Source: Photobacterium ganghwense (lineage in GTDB: Bacteria; Pseudomonadota; Gammaproteobacteria; Enterobacterales; Vibrionaceae). From it: DNA of 64,000 nt. The notes beneath the pieces were generated by a model. It had not been told where the DNA came from, did not search any database, and was given only the letters and a program-made list of their open reading frames with translations. A program made the translations under genes and the position numbers. Location: positions 1-64,000 of the forward strand of contig NZ_PYMI01000002.1 in the NCBI RefSeq assembly GCF_003025595.1. The letters run 5' to 3'. This document shows positions 8,155-16,950 of this stretch, piece after piece. The stretch's first letter is position 1, and each line of letters starts with the position of its first letter.

Positions 8155-9078
8155 ATGACAAGACCCTCTATGCCGGTAGGTCAAATCGGTGATTACGAGA
8201 TCAAGCAACTGAAGATTTTCAAGACAGTTGCCGACTGCGGCGGTTTTTCGGCGGCAGAAACCGAACTGAATATCAGTCGCTCGACCATCAGCATTCACAT
8301 TTCCAACCTGGAATCGCGCCTTAACTTGATCCTGTGCCGACGCGGGCGGGCGGGTTTTTCGCTCACGGAAGAAGGTGCAGTGGTGTATGACGCCACAGTT
8401 AAGCTGCTGGGCGAGCTGGAGAATTTCCGCAGCACCATCCACCACCTCGGCAGTCAGCTGACCGGTTCTCTGACCGTGCTGTTCAGCGATACCATCAGTC
8501 TGGATCCCCGCGCCGGCATGCCGCAGGTATTCCGCAAATTCGCCAAGCTGGCCAGCGAGGTATATCTGACTTCCGAAGTGGCACGCATGACAGAAATCGA
8601 GCGGCAGGTGCTGAGTGAAGAGGCCGATATCGGCTTTATTCCTTATCACCGCAGTCTGGACGGGCTGGACTATCAGCATATCTACTCAGATACCTGCTAT
8701 CTGTACTGCAGCAAGGACAACCCGCTTTATAGCCTGGATGAAGAAGAACTGAGTGATGAGATTATTGACGGGTTTCCGGTCGCTTATGCCGGGATGAAAA
8801 CCCAGGAGAACATCAGCGGCCATCTGGCGAACATGAACCTTAAGGCCACTGCCTATAACTATGAGTCACGACTGGCGCTGATTCTGTCATCGCGCTATAT
8901 CGGTTATCTGCCCGAGCATTATGCCCGCCCTTACGTGGAAGACGGTGAGCTGAAACCCGTCGCTCTTGATCGCCGGTTCTACACACTGGAGATCATGGCG
9001 ATCACCAAGAAAACGTGCAGCGTTAACAAGGTGCGCTCATTGTTTATCAAAACTATGCAGGATCATTACCGGCAGTAG
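8155..9078 (+). CDS. LysR family transcriptional regulator
   Basis: A 307-residue LysR-type regulator. Residues 15-75 hold the winged helix-turn-helix (LKIFKTVADCGGFSAAETELNISRSTISIHISNLE type), followed by the linker helix and a periplasmic-binding-protein-like effector domain. It is divergent from the semialdehyde dehydrogenase gene, with an inverted repeat between them, so it probably controls that gene and perhaps itself. The effector is not visible. The ATG at 8155 lacks a strong ribosome binding site; an in-frame ATG at 8170 is an alternative. Confidence 0.9.
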   Translation: MTRPSMPVGQIGDYEIKQLKIFKTVADCGGFSAAETELNISRSTISIHISNLESRLNLILCRRGRAGFSLTEEGAVVYDATVKLLGELENFRSTIHHLGSQLTGSLTVLFSDTISLDPRAGMPQVFRKFAKLASEVYLTSEVARMTEIERQVLSEEADIGFIPYHRSLDGLDYQHIYSDTCYLYCSKDNPLYSLDEEELSDEIIDGFPVAYAGMKTQENISGHLANMNLKATAYNYESRLALILSSRYIGYLPEHYARPYVEDGELKPVALDRRFYTLEIMAITKKTCSVNKVRSLFIKTMQDHYRQ

Positions 9079-9220
9079 TGCTGCCGGTGTTAAGTCGCTG
9101 GTGTTATTTCGTCGGTACCTGAGTTTCTGTCGTCATGCTTATGGGCACCGCCGCCCCAACTAAAAAGACCAATGTAACTCGACCAATACAGCTCAAAAAA
9201 ACACAGCTCAAAAATACAAC

Positions 9221-9266
9221 AAAACCACCACCGCCATTATCAATGGCAGTGGTGGTTTTGTTTTTT
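9221..9266 (+). terminator. Terminator after the LysR gene
   Basis: A 17-bp stem with one mismatch (AAAACCACCACCGCCAT with ATGGCAGTGGTGGTTTT) and a 5-nt loop is followed by a U-rich tract. The A-rich flank on the other side would let it also work for the convergent lhgO transcript. Confidence 0.85.
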
Positions 9267-9320
9267 TGTTTGGAAACAGCGGTGTGTTGTCGGCGCAGAT
9301 TTTCTTTATCTGTTTTATCG

Positions 9321-9388
9321 ACTTCATGTCGCTGACAACTTCACGTCACAGGCAACTTCACGTCGCTGACAACTTTACGTCACAGGCA
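9321..9388. repeat. Two tandem 34-nt units
   Basis: Units 9321-9354 and 9355-9388 differ at only 2 of 34 positions. Each is itself built from related ACTTCACGTC and AACTTCACGTCACAGGC halves. The array lies between the LysR terminator and the lhgO stop codon and has no coding role. Confidence 0.9.
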
Positions 9389-9399
9389 CCTTCTGCCGT

Positions 9400-10650
9400 T
9401 TACGCCGCCTGAGAGGTGTCAGCAGATGGGGTATCCAGTCCCTGCTTTTCAACCACTTTTTGGCAGATGTAATCCCCTATCGGCATGGCCGAGGTAGCAG
9501 CCGGTGACGGTGCGTTACACACGTGCAGGCTGCGCGGACTGTCAGCGAACAGGAAGTCATGCACCAACGTACCATCTTTAAGTACCGCCTGAGCGCGGAT
9601 CCCGGCCGGATAAGGCTGCAAGTCTTCCAGTTTGATTTGCGGACAATATTTGTTGACCAACTTGAGGTAGCCCGGTTTCCACCATGAGTTCAGCGTTTCA
9701 CGCAAGCCGCTCTTCAGGTGCTGGCGCGTCACTTTCCAGAATCCGCCGAAACGCAGCATTTCCGCAGTGTCTTTCATACTGAAATTGATCCTGCCGTAGC
9801 CTTCCCGCTTCCAGCCCTGCACCGCATTCGGGCCGACAGTCACCGAACCGTCGATCATCCGGGTCAAGTGCACGCCAAGGAACGGTAAATCCGGATCCGG
9901 AATCGGGTAAATCAAGTGGTTGACGATATCGTTGTATTTTTCCGGCAGACGGTAATATTCACCACGGTACGGGATGATCTGGAAATCGGTTTTAATCCCC
10001 AGCATCTTCGTTGTGCGGTCAGCCATCAGGCCGGAACAGGTGATCAGGAACTTGGCCGACAACGTAAATTCGCTGCTGTCAGCACGACAGGTCACGCTCA
10101 CTGCGTCAGCGCTTTCATTCAGTGCCGTCACACAGGTATTCATCAGCACCTCGCCGCCCAATGCGGTGAACTCTTCCGCCATTTTTTCGGTGACCCGGCG
10201 GTAGTTGACGATACTGGTGGTATGTACCAGCAAAGCACCCAGCCCAACGATGTTAGGCTCTTTGGCTTTCAGTTCATACTGATCAAGGCGCTCCACCTCG
10301 ATTCCGTTTTCATGGCAACGCTGATACAGGGCTTCCATGCGCTCAAGCTCAACGGCGTTGGTCGCGACCAGCAGCTTGCCGCAGTTTTCCATTGCGATAT
10401 CGTGCTTTTTGCAGAACGCGACAGTGGCTTCCAACCCGGCCTTACAGAACTTGGCCTTCAGGCTGCCGGGTGCGTAATACACCCCGGCATGAATCACGCC
10501 GCTGTTGTGGCCGGTCTGGTGGGTCGACAGCCCCCCTTCTTTTTCAATGACCAGCACCGATTTCTCTGGAAACCGCTGCTTCAGCTGCCACGCCGTAGAC
10601 ACGCCGACAATACCGCCGCCGACAATCACATAATCGTAAACCTTACTCAA
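9400..10650 (-). CDS. lhgO: L-2-hydroxyglutarate oxidase
   Basis: A 416-residue FAD enzyme of the LhgO/L2HGDH family (E. coli LhgO is about 420 residues). It oxidises L-2-hydroxyglutarate to 2-oxoglutarate at the membrane and feeds electrons to quinone. Visible are the N-terminal Rossmann motif GGGIVG (about residues 11-16), HQTGHNSGVIHAGVYY near 45-60 and the C-terminal YPAGIRAQAV region. The start is a TTG with GGAG 8 nt upstream; a closer ATG at 10657 is out of frame and runs into a stop. It follows glaH, from which it is separated by a terminator hairpin. Confidence 0.95.
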   Translation of the reverse strand: MSKVYDYVIVGGGIVGVSTAWQLKQRFPEKSVLVIEKEGGLSTHQTGHNSGVIHAGVYYAPGSLKAKFCKAGLEATVAFCKKHDIAMENCGKLLVATNAVELERMEALYQRCHENGIEVERLDQYELKAKEPNIVGLGALLVHTTSIVNYRRVTEKMAEEFTALGGEVLMNTCVTALNESADAVSVTCRADSSEFTLSAKFLITCSGLMADRTTKMLGIKTDFQIIPYRGEYYRLPEKYNDIVNHLIYPIPDPDLPFLGVHLTRMIDGSVTVGPNAVQGWKREGYGRINFSMKDTAEMLRFGGFWKVTRQHLKSGLRETLNSWWKPGYLKLVNKYCPQIKLEDLQPYPAGIRAQAVLKDGTLVHDFLFADSPRSLHVCNAPSPAATSAMPIGDYICQKVVEKQGLDTPSADTSQAA

Positions 10651-10671
10651 AACTCATACTCCAGACAGACG

Positions 10672-10700
10672 AAAAAACTCGCCGCAAACCTGCGGCGAGT
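10672..10700 (-). terminator. Terminator between glaH and lhgO
   Basis: On the minus strand ACTCGCCGC and GCGGCGAGT pair perfectly over a 6-nt loop, followed by six U residues. It ends 22 nt before the lhgO start codon, inside what should be one glaH-lhgO transcript. Confidence 0.85.
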
Positions 10701-10763
10701 GCTCAACAGGGACCGTTAACAGCATAACTCGCGGTTAGCGGACTGTTCGCGGATAACGGGCTG

Positions 10764-11723
10764 TTAGCGGGTAAAATGACCGCGCTGACGCAGCAGTTCA
10801 CGAGTAAGGCCAGGGTTAGAAACAAATTTGTCACGGCCATGTAGCCAGCGGTGGTTATGAACCACCAGCATCGCACCCACCTGAACACGTACATTGAAGC
10901 AGTTGGTGTCGTTTTCCAGTGACTCGCCCATTTCGTAAAGGTACAGACCCTGTTGCATGTTTTGTGGCTGAGCAAACTGATCGATAAACAGCATGTGCGG
11001 CTTACCTTCGCTGTCTTCTTCAAAGAAAACCGGGTGTTCGATGGAGTAGCCAATGTTCTTACTTGGCGGTGCGCTCCAAACAATGTTTTGTTTCGCCATC
11101 GGGTGGTGGTAGAAACGTTCCAGATCCTGCCATTCATCCACATGCAGCAGCAGCGAGTCACCCATTTCCATATTTTTCTCGTCCATCTTCATCATCAGGA
11201 CAAAGTCGGTGCGCTCATTGACGTATGTACCGTCGTTGTGCAGTTCCATACGGCGGTGCGCCTGACGCAGGTAGCTGTCGCTGTTGTCTTCGTTACGCAC
11301 GGTGAAACGAGCGTAGAACTTGCCGTACATGGCATCAAAGTTCGGCAGACCGATCAGGTGAGAGATGGCTGTTGACAGTTTTACGAAGAAATCGCGCTGC
11401 TCGTCGGTATCTTCAAATTGTGCCTGAGCCTGCTCGTCACCTTCCAGCAGGAATGCCCCCGTGGTGCGATCCAGCATGATCTGGTTCAGCATTTTGCCCA
11501 GCTGGTAGTCACAGCTTTTATCCAGCGCATCCGCAACCGCAAAACGCAGGAATGGCTTGTATTCGATCGACTGTACGCTCCAGTTCGCGGTCAGATCAAC
11601 AAAACGATCCAGCGTGTGTTTGGCAAGAGTGACGACCTGAAGGCGGGCATTTACCGAATGCGGGGCCACAGTGAATCCCGAAAATTCCTGAGTCTTAAGA
11701 TAGTTTGCAGAAGCAATGGTCAT
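10764..11723 (-). CDS. glaH: Glutarate 2-hydroxylase (CsiD)
   Basis: A 319-residue Fe(II)/2-oxoglutarate-dependent dioxygenase that hydroxylates glutarate to L-2-hydroxyglutarate, using 2-oxoglutarate that LhgO regenerates. The iron ligands follow the HxD...H pattern: His162 and Asp164 in ELHND, and His295 in WLHGR, with Arg297 placed for 2-oxoglutarate binding. The ATG at 11723 has AAGGA 8 nt before it; the longer frame to 11798 has no such site. In E. coli the order is csiD-lhgO-gabDTP; here the first two are kept together and the semialdehyde dehydrogenase and transaminase lie nearby as separate units. Confidence 0.95.
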   Translation of the reverse strand: MTIASANYLKTQEFSGFTVAPHSVNARLQVVTLAKHTLDRFVDLTANWSVQSIEYKPFLRFAVADALDKSCDYQLGKMLNQIMLDRTTGAFLLEGDEQAQAQFEDTDEQRDFFVKLSTAISHLIGLPNFDAMYGKFYARFTVRNEDNSDSYLRQAHRRMELHNDGTYVNERTDFVLMMKMDEKNMEMGDSLLLHVDEWQDLERFYHHPMAKQNIVWSAPPSKNIGYSIEHPVFFEEDSEGKPHMLFIDQFAQPQNMQQGLYLYEMGESLENDTNCFNVRVQVGAMLVVHNHRWLHGRDKFVSNPGLTRELLRQRGHFTR

Positions 11724-11828
11724 AGCTGTAATCCTTGTAATACGTGGCTGTTTGCCGGTTCCATTCACAGTGTGTCGCCGCCTCCTGGCAGGCAACAAAA
11801 CATTAACAAGGTCGTGACGATATTAACA

Positions 11829-11856
11829 ATATATGGTAGAGATAGTTTCCATATAT
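11829..11856. promoter_or_regulatory. Candidate operator upstream of glaH
   Basis: ATATATGG and CCATATAT form a perfect 8-bp inverted repeat with a 12-nt spacer, 106 nt upstream of the glaH start and 111 nt upstream of the divergent LysR. It is a plausible LysR site for control of glutarate use. Confidence 0.55.
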
Positions 11857-11966
11857 ATTTTAGATAGCAAACCAGATACCTTGCTTAATACATTGTCAGT
11901 AAAGGAAAAAATCTGGCAAGCGGAAGCCTGACCTCCCAACATTTCACCCGAAAAAAGGATTTCGTG

Positions 11967-12863
11967 ATGATTGATCTCAAGCGACTGCACTACTTCAACG
12001 TGCTGGCCGAGACCGCCAACTTCACCCGCGCAGCGGATCAGCTTGGCATTGCACAATCGGCACTCAGCATCAGCATTCAGAAACTGGAACAGCAGCTCGG
12101 CCTGAAGCTGATTAACCGCAGCGACCGGCAAATGAGCCTGACCAGCGACGGCCAGGTGTTGCTGCGTCATACCCGCCAGATCCTTGAAAACGTCGAACAA
12201 GCCGAAAAGGAGCTCCAGGAACGAAAAGGGCTGGAAAGCGGCGTGATTACGTTTGGTGTGCCGGCCATGCTGGGGTCTTACTACCTGCCCGATGCGCTGG
12301 CGCTGTTTAAGCAGACCTATCCAGGGATTCAGATCAACATCCACGAAGCCGGTACTGCGACGCTGGAGAAGATGCTGCTCGACGGCCAGCTCGATCTGGC
12401 GCTGATCCGTTCAGACCGCAGCCATGATCAGATCCGCCATGTCACGCTGGCCAAAGAGCAGATTGTTGCCTGTGTACGCCGGGAGCACCCGTTTGCCAGC
12501 GAAGGTAAAGTCACACTGGAAGCGTTCTGCCGCCAGCCGCTGGTACTGTTTCGTAACGGGTATTTTCTGCGGGAATCCGTCAGCCGCTACTGCCAGCAAC
12601 ACAAAATCACGCCGGATCTACGGTTTGAAACCAACCTGATTGAACTGCTCAAGTCACTGGTGCGCAAAAACATCGGGATCAGTACCTGCCTGCCCATTAT
12701 CGTGCGTGATGAACCGGATCTGGTGACGGTACCGTTTGACCCGCCGATCCCGCTGCATCTCGGACTGGGGTGGAAATCCAGCCACTACCTGTCGAGCGCG
12801 GCGCAGGCGTTAGTGAAGTTTTTGCAAGCCGAGTTGCAGGCCGAATTGCCAATCCCGTCGTAA
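11967..12863 (+). CDS. LysR family regulator next to glaH
   Basis: A 298-residue LysR-type regulator with a typical N-terminal helix-turn-helix (LKRLHYFNVLAETANFTRAADQLGIAQSALS type, residues 3-60) and effector domain. The ATG at 11967 is preferred over the GTG at 11964 because AAGGA then sits 7 nt away. Divergence from glaH with an inverted repeat between them makes it the likely regulator of glutarate hydroxylation. In E. coli that job is done by the GntR-type CsiR, so this would be a different regulator class for the same module. Confidence 0.9.
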   Translation: MIDLKRLHYFNVLAETANFTRAADQLGIAQSALSISIQKLEQQLGLKLINRSDRQMSLTSDGQVLLRHTRQILENVEQAEKELQERKGLESGVITFGVPAMLGSYYLPDALALFKQTYPGIQINIHEAGTATLEKMLLDGQLDLALIRSDRSHDQIRHVTLAKEQIVACVRREHPFASEGKVTLEAFCRQPLVLFRNGYFLRESVSRYCQQHKITPDLRFETNLIELLKSLVRKNIGISTCLPIIVRDEPDLVTVPFDPPIPLHLGLGWKSSHYLSSAAQALVKFLQAELQAELPIPS

Positions 12864-12925
12864 TCCTCGTTGCACACCTCGTGGCAATTCTCGTTGCAAA
12901 AATCGTTAAAAACCCCATTGCAATC
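12836..12925. repeat. Degenerate short repeats after the LysR gene
   Basis: Several imperfect units of the type TCGTTGCA or CCATTGCAAT follow one another across the end of the LysR gene and the first 60 nt after it. No hairpin with a U-run is seen. Confidence 0.45.
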
Positions 12926-13119
12926 ATAGTGATACCTGGGTGGCAAACTTCGCGTCAATCGAGCAGAGGCTCGATTGAGCGCAAAACGGTAAACCCGGCT
13001 GGCCTGTGGCACATTGGTTTGTTTGAAGGAATTAAAACTTTATATTTAATCGCCGTCATTTTCCTTTTTCACACACCTCGATAACCTTTACGCAACAACC
13101 AACAACACAGAGCCAGGAC

Positions 13120-14439
13120 ATGAAAAAGAAAGTGAGCTATGACGCCTTCTGGATGCCATTTACGGCAAACCGCGATTTCAAAGCCAACCCGCGCATTATT
13201 AATCGTGCCGAAGGCATGTATTGCTATTCAGATAACGGGACTCAGCTGCTGGATGCCACGGCGGGTCTGTGGTGTGTGAACGCTGGTCACGCCCGTCAGG
13301 AAATCGGTGAAGCCATGGCTCGCCAGGTCGCCGAGCTGGACTACAGTTCACCGTTTAACTTCGGTCACGACATCGGCTTTGAATTTGCTGAGCGTCTGGT
13401 TGAGTTCACGCCAACCGGCCTGAACAAAGTATTCTTCACCAACTCAGGTTCTGAAGCGGTAGAAAGTGCGCTGAAAATTGCGCTGGCTTATCAGAGAGCC
13501 AAGGGCAACACCACGAAATTCAAACTGATTGGCCGCGAACTGGCTTACCACGGTGTGAACTTCGGTGGCCTGTCTGTGGGTGGTCTGACACCAAACCGTA
13601 CCGGTTTTGGTCCGCTGCTGCCAGCCGATCACCTGAGCCACACCCTGGATGTTGAACGCAATGCCTTCAGCAAAGGGCTGCCAGAGCACGGCGTAGAAAA
13701 AGCAGAGCAACTGGAACAACTGATTCAGTTCCACGGTGCCGAGAGCGTTGCTGCCGTGATCGTTGAGCCTATTTCCGGTGCCGGCGGTGTCATTCTGCCA
13801 CCGAAAGGCTACCTGAAACGCCTGCGTGAAATCTGTGACCGTCATGATGTGGTGCTGATTTTCGATGAAGTGATCACCGGCTGGGGCCGTCTGGGTTCAC
13901 CGTTTGCTGCTCAGGAATTCGAGGTTACCCCTGATCTGATCACCTCTGCAAAAGGTATCACCAGTGGCGTGGTGCCTCTGGGAGCGGTATTTGCCAAAGA
14001 TGAGATTTACGAGACAGTGGTGAACAGCGCCGCAGAAGGCAGCGTCGAGTTCTACCACGGTTACACCTACTCAGGCCACCCTGTTGCCTGTGCTGCCGGT
14101 CTGGCAACCATGGACATCTACCAGCGTGAAGGTCTGCTGGAGCGTGGCCGCGGTGAAATCGGTCAGTACTTTGCAGACGGCCTGCATTCTCTGAAAGGCA
14201 TTCAATCTATCGTGGATATCCGTAACTACGGCCTGATCGGTGCGGTGCAGTTTGCCGCTCCGGCAGATGGCAAGCCAATCGGTTTTGATATTCTGAAACG
14301 CTGCTACGACAAGGGCCTGCTGGTACGCAGCATGGGTAACACCATCGCCTTGTCACCACCACTGATCATTGAGAAATCACACGTTGATCAGATTATCGAC
14401 ACGCTGGCAGCGGTCGCTAAAGATATTCCAGCCAAATAA
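13120..14439 (+). CDS. Omega-amino acid:pyruvate aminotransferase
   Basis: A 439-residue class III PLP aminotransferase of the beta-alanine/omega-amino acid:pyruvate type. The N-terminal DAFWMPFTANRDFK motif is diagnostic of that subgroup. The PLP Asp lies in FDEVITGWGR and the Schiff-base Lys in SAKG (about residue 278). With the semialdehyde dehydrogenase, glaH and lhgO nearby, it could convert 5-aminovalerate to glutarate semialdehyde, although beta-alanine, 4-aminobutyrate or other omega-amino acids are equally possible from sequence alone. The AGGA before the ATG is only 1 nt away, which is unusually close, so the start or its efficiency is uncertain. A strong terminator follows. Confidence 0.9.
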   Translation: MKKKVSYDAFWMPFTANRDFKANPRIINRAEGMYCYSDNGTQLLDATAGLWCVNAGHARQEIGEAMARQVAELDYSSPFNFGHDIGFEFAERLVEFTPTGLNKVFFTNSGSEAVESALKIALAYQRAKGNTTKFKLIGRELAYHGVNFGGLSVGGLTPNRTGFGPLLPADHLSHTLDVERNAFSKGLPEHGVEKAEQLEQLIQFHGAESVAAVIVEPISGAGGVILPPKGYLKRLREICDRHDVVLIFDEVITGWGRLGSPFAAQEFEVTPDLITSAKGITSGVVPLGAVFAKDEIYETVVNSAAEGSVEFYHGYTYSGHPVACAAGLATMDIYQREGLLERGRGEIGQYFADGLHSLKGIQSIVDIRNYGLIGAVQFAAPADGKPIGFDILKRCYDKGLLVRSMGNTIALSPPLIIEKSHVDQIIDTLAAVAKDIPAK

Positions 14440-14462
14440 GTAAAACGATTCACCCCCCGATT

Positions 14463-14500
14463 CGCCAGGATGTAACCTTTCGGCATCCTGGCGTTTTTTT
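14463..14500 (+). terminator. Terminator after the aminotransferase
   Basis: CGCCAGGATG and CATCCTGGCG form a perfect 10-bp stem with an 11-nt loop and seven following U residues. Confidence 0.92.
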
Positions 14501-14648
14501 GTCTGCATTTTCTGGCGCTAATCCAAGCCGTGTAAACACCATCTAAACAGCATCCACACCAGATACACCACTATGCTGATCGCTGAGGGACAAAGAGCCA
14601 GAGAGAAAATAACCAGGCAGCAAAAAAGAGAGATTAAAAGAAAACAAA

Positions 14649-14673
14649 TAGAAAATAGAAAATAGAAAATAGA
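14649..14673. repeat. TAGAAAA tandem repeat
   Basis: Three and a half perfect 7-nt TAGAAAA units lie in the 310-nt spacer between the aminotransferase terminator and the DM13 gene. The rest of that spacer (14501-14747) is A-rich on the plus strand and holds no supported gene. Confidence 0.9.
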
Positions 14674-14747
14674 CAAATAAAGAGGGAAAGGTACCAAGCA
14701 ACAGGCAAGCCCAACCCGCGAAGCAAATCACTGCCTGCTGAGGCCAC

Positions 14748-15230
14748 TTAATGAGAGCGGTATTTGGCAGAGGTAATAAACTGACTGAATGCCTCGCACC
14801 AGATAATCACCGTATTGTACTGTTCAATATCTACCGACGGCGGCACATAAACCACAAAACTTTTAAAGTTTTTCACCGATCCGATATCTACCATCTGAGG
14901 TTTGAGCGTGTTAAACGCCGCTTCTGTCTCAACAAATTGAGGAGACAGATATACCCGATAGTCCGGCCCCGGTGCCATATCGCCGATAAAACTGATTGCA
15001 TCCGGAGCAACCGCCACGGCACCTTCGCCCCAGTGCAGAAAATCACTGTCCTCCCTGTCCCGCACGAACAGGGTCAGATAACGCGCATTGAGCACCACCT
15101 GCTGCACGGCCTTCTGCGGCGGCGGTGGCGGTGCCGTCATCACCGGTAACAAGTAAATACCCAGCATAAAGCCGATAGCCAGCATCAGACTGTGGCTGAC
15201 AATGTTAGGTATCCATTTCATGGCCTTCAT
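14748..15230 (-). CDS. DM13 domain membrane-anchored protein
   Basis: A 160-residue protein starting at ATG 15230 (AGGAG 6 nt upstream). Residues 8-30 form one membrane anchor, then a Pro run (residues 34-38), then a DM13 domain over about 55-155 with the expected HWGEGAVAV, DYRVYLSP and YNTVIIWCEAFSQFITSA motifs, including the conserved Cys. DM13 domains have been proposed to take part in electron transfer or redox at the cell surface; the actual role is unknown. It lies downstream of a LysR gene on the same strand, 200 nt apart. Confidence 0.85.
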   Translation of the reverse strand: MKAMKWIPNIVSHSLMLAIGFMLGIYLLPVMTAPPPPPQKAVQQVVLNARYLTLFVRDREDSDFLHWGEGAVAVAPDAISFIGDMAPGPDYRVYLSPQFVETEAAFNTLKPQMVDIGSVKNFKSFVVYVPPSVDIEQYNTVIIWCEAFSQFITSAKYRSH

Positions 15231-15431
15231 GAACGCTCCTTCACGGTAGCTCGTATGCGGTAACCCCTGCTCGGAAGCCCCTTTACAGCAACCCCTTCGG
15301 ATCACTCATTTATAATAGCTCTTTCAGCATTTCCCCGTCATATCCGCCCTGATACAAAGACCCAATTCGAGACAGCCATTTATTTCATAATCACGCTCGA
15401 TTTCTTAAACACTCTTGCTGGGTGAAAAGAT

Positions 15432-16325
15432 TTACTGCGTCATCCGGCGGCTGAACCATTTTGTGATCTGCTCAACCACAGCCTGCCGAACCGGACCACC
15501 GGTATGGCTGCGGGTCTGCAGCAGGTCAACCGTCGTCATCCAGCCGTTCGGTTCATACTCCACCTGCAACAGGGTAAGATCGCCCTTGGTCAGAAACGGC
15601 TGCGACAGAGATTCCGGCACAATCGCCCAGCCCAGCCCCTGCGTCGCCATATCTAACAGCAGCTGATGGGTATTGGCATACCAGACCTGAGGGCTGATTG
15701 CGTAGCTGAACCACAGTTCCTTACCGGCTGAAGACCGCTGGGCCAACTGGCGATAATTGCGCAGATCGGCATCATTAATCTGGGCCATGCCCGCCAACGG
15801 ATGTGAAGGCGCAGCTAAGGTGATAAACCGCTCATAGCCTAACGTGACAAAATCCACGTTCTCCTGCATGCTGCCGTCTGCATAGACCACCCCGATATGG
15901 GCATCGCCCCCCTTCACTAGATCATAGATATCAAATGTTGATGCCGTCGTAATCTCAATCGTGGTCATCGGGTACTGCGCATTAATAACATCCAGATAGT
16001 GAAATAAAGAGGGAGCCATCAGACTTTCTTCCACCGCAATGGTCAGCGCGTGCTCCTCTGCTGCCTCCAGCGCCAGCACTTTCTGATCCAGCCGCTGCTG
16101 CTGTAACAGTACTGAACGGGCAATGGGCAGCAGGGCTTTTCCGGCCTCGGTCAGCACCGGCACATTGCCGCTGCGATCAAACAACGTCTGATTCAGAGCA
16201 ATTTCCAGATTAGCCACGGCCTGACTGACCCCAGACTGCGCCCGCTTTAACTTACGGGCTGCTGCCGAGAACGATCCGCACTCGCACACTGCCGAAAACA
16301 TTTTCAGCTGTTCAAAACTGTACAC
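15432..16325 (-). CDS. LysR family regulator divergent from a PACE efflux gene
   Basis: A 297-residue LysR-type regulator beginning with a GTG that has AGGAGG 5 nt upstream. The helix-turn-helix is in residues 2-60 (LKMFSAVCECGSFSAAARKLKRAQSGVSQ type), followed by a standard effector domain. It is divergent from the PACE transporter gene, the same layout as AceR/AceI in Acinetobacter, so it probably controls that pump. The DM13 gene downstream could also be in its regulon. Confidence 0.9.
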   Translation of the reverse strand: MYSFEQLKMFSAVCECGSFSAAARKLKRAQSGVSQAVANLEIALNQTLFDRSGNVPVLTEAGKALLPIARSVLLQQQRLDQKVLALEAAEEHALTIAVEESLMAPSLFHYLDVINAQYPMTTIEITTASTFDIYDLVKGGDAHIGVVYADGSMQENVDFVTLGYERFITLAAPSHPLAGMAQINDADLRNYRQLAQRSSAGKELWFSYAISPQVWYANTHQLLLDMATQGLGWAIVPESLSQPFLTKGDLTLLQVEYEPNGWMTTVDLLQTRSHTGGPVRQAVVEQITKWFSRRMTQ

Positions 16326-16352
16326 CTATCCTCCTGCGGCCACGGCGCATGT

Positions 16353-16421
16353 CGCACATCAATTTACACCTCGATTCACGCTTCAATTCGAACATCAGTT
16401 CACGCATCAATTCGCACATTT
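16353..16421. repeat. Degenerate ATCAATTCACGC repeats
   Basis: Five imperfect units of 10-14 nt (CATCAATTTACACC, TCGATTCACG, TTCAATTCGAAC, ATCAGTTCACG, ATCAATTCGCAC) fill the start of the gap between the LysR and PACE genes. Confidence 0.7.
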
Positions 16422-16512
16422 AAGGTATCACACATCGTGATGACTGCTAACTTTTCCTGTGAATTGGGATTGTTATGATGTCAGACAATTAACATTCATT
16501 TTTGAGAACACA

Positions 16513-16950
16513 ATGACACTGCGAGAACGGTTATTCCATGCGGCTTTGTTTGAACTGCTGGCGATTATATTTTCAGTGATAGGTTTGATGCTGCTGACCG
16601 AGCACTCGGTTTCATCACTATCAGGATCAATGATAGCAGTCGCCTTTATCGCCATGGTGTGGAACATGGCATTTAATGCTGCTTTCGACCGACTTGTGCC
16701 CGGAAAACGGGAAAACCGCGGCTGGCTGCTGCGCATTGGCCATGTCGCGGCGTTCGAAGGTGGCCTGCTGCTGTTCACCGTTCCGGTGATGGCCTGGATC
16801 CTTCAGGTCAGCCTGTGGCAGGCTTTCATTCTGGATATTGGGGTCACTCTGTTTATTACCTTATACGCCCTGATTTTTAACTATTGCTACGACCACTCCC
16901 GCGCCTATCTGATCCGCAAGGGTCACTATCAGCCTGTTACGGCTTACTAG
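16513..16950 (+). CDS. PACE family multidrug/biocide efflux transporter
   Basis: A 145-residue protein with four membrane segments in two tandem BTP-type halves, the normal length and fold of PACE pumps such as AceI. Family-conserved residues are visible: R and E in MTLRERLFHAALFELLAI, the WNMAFNAAFD motif of the first half, RIGHVAAFEGG in the second and FNYCYDH at the end. The start at 16513 is preferred to an upstream frame start because it begins at the conserved MTLRER. It exports cationic biocides or short-chain diamines in known cases; the substrate here is unknown. The gene is divergent from a LysR regulator. Confidence 0.9.
   Translation: MTLRERLFHAALFELLAIIFSVIGLMLLTEHSVSSLSGSMIAVAFIAMVWNMAFNAAFDRLVPGKRENRGWLLRIGHVAAFEGGLLLFTVPVMAWILQVSLWQAFILDIGVTLFITLYALIFNYCYDHSRAYLIRKGHYQPVTAY

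Noticed and set aside
14543..14731. 62-codon hydrophobic minus-strand ORF
   Set aside because: Its hydrophobic sequence comes from the TAGAAAA repeat and A-rich spacer read backwards.
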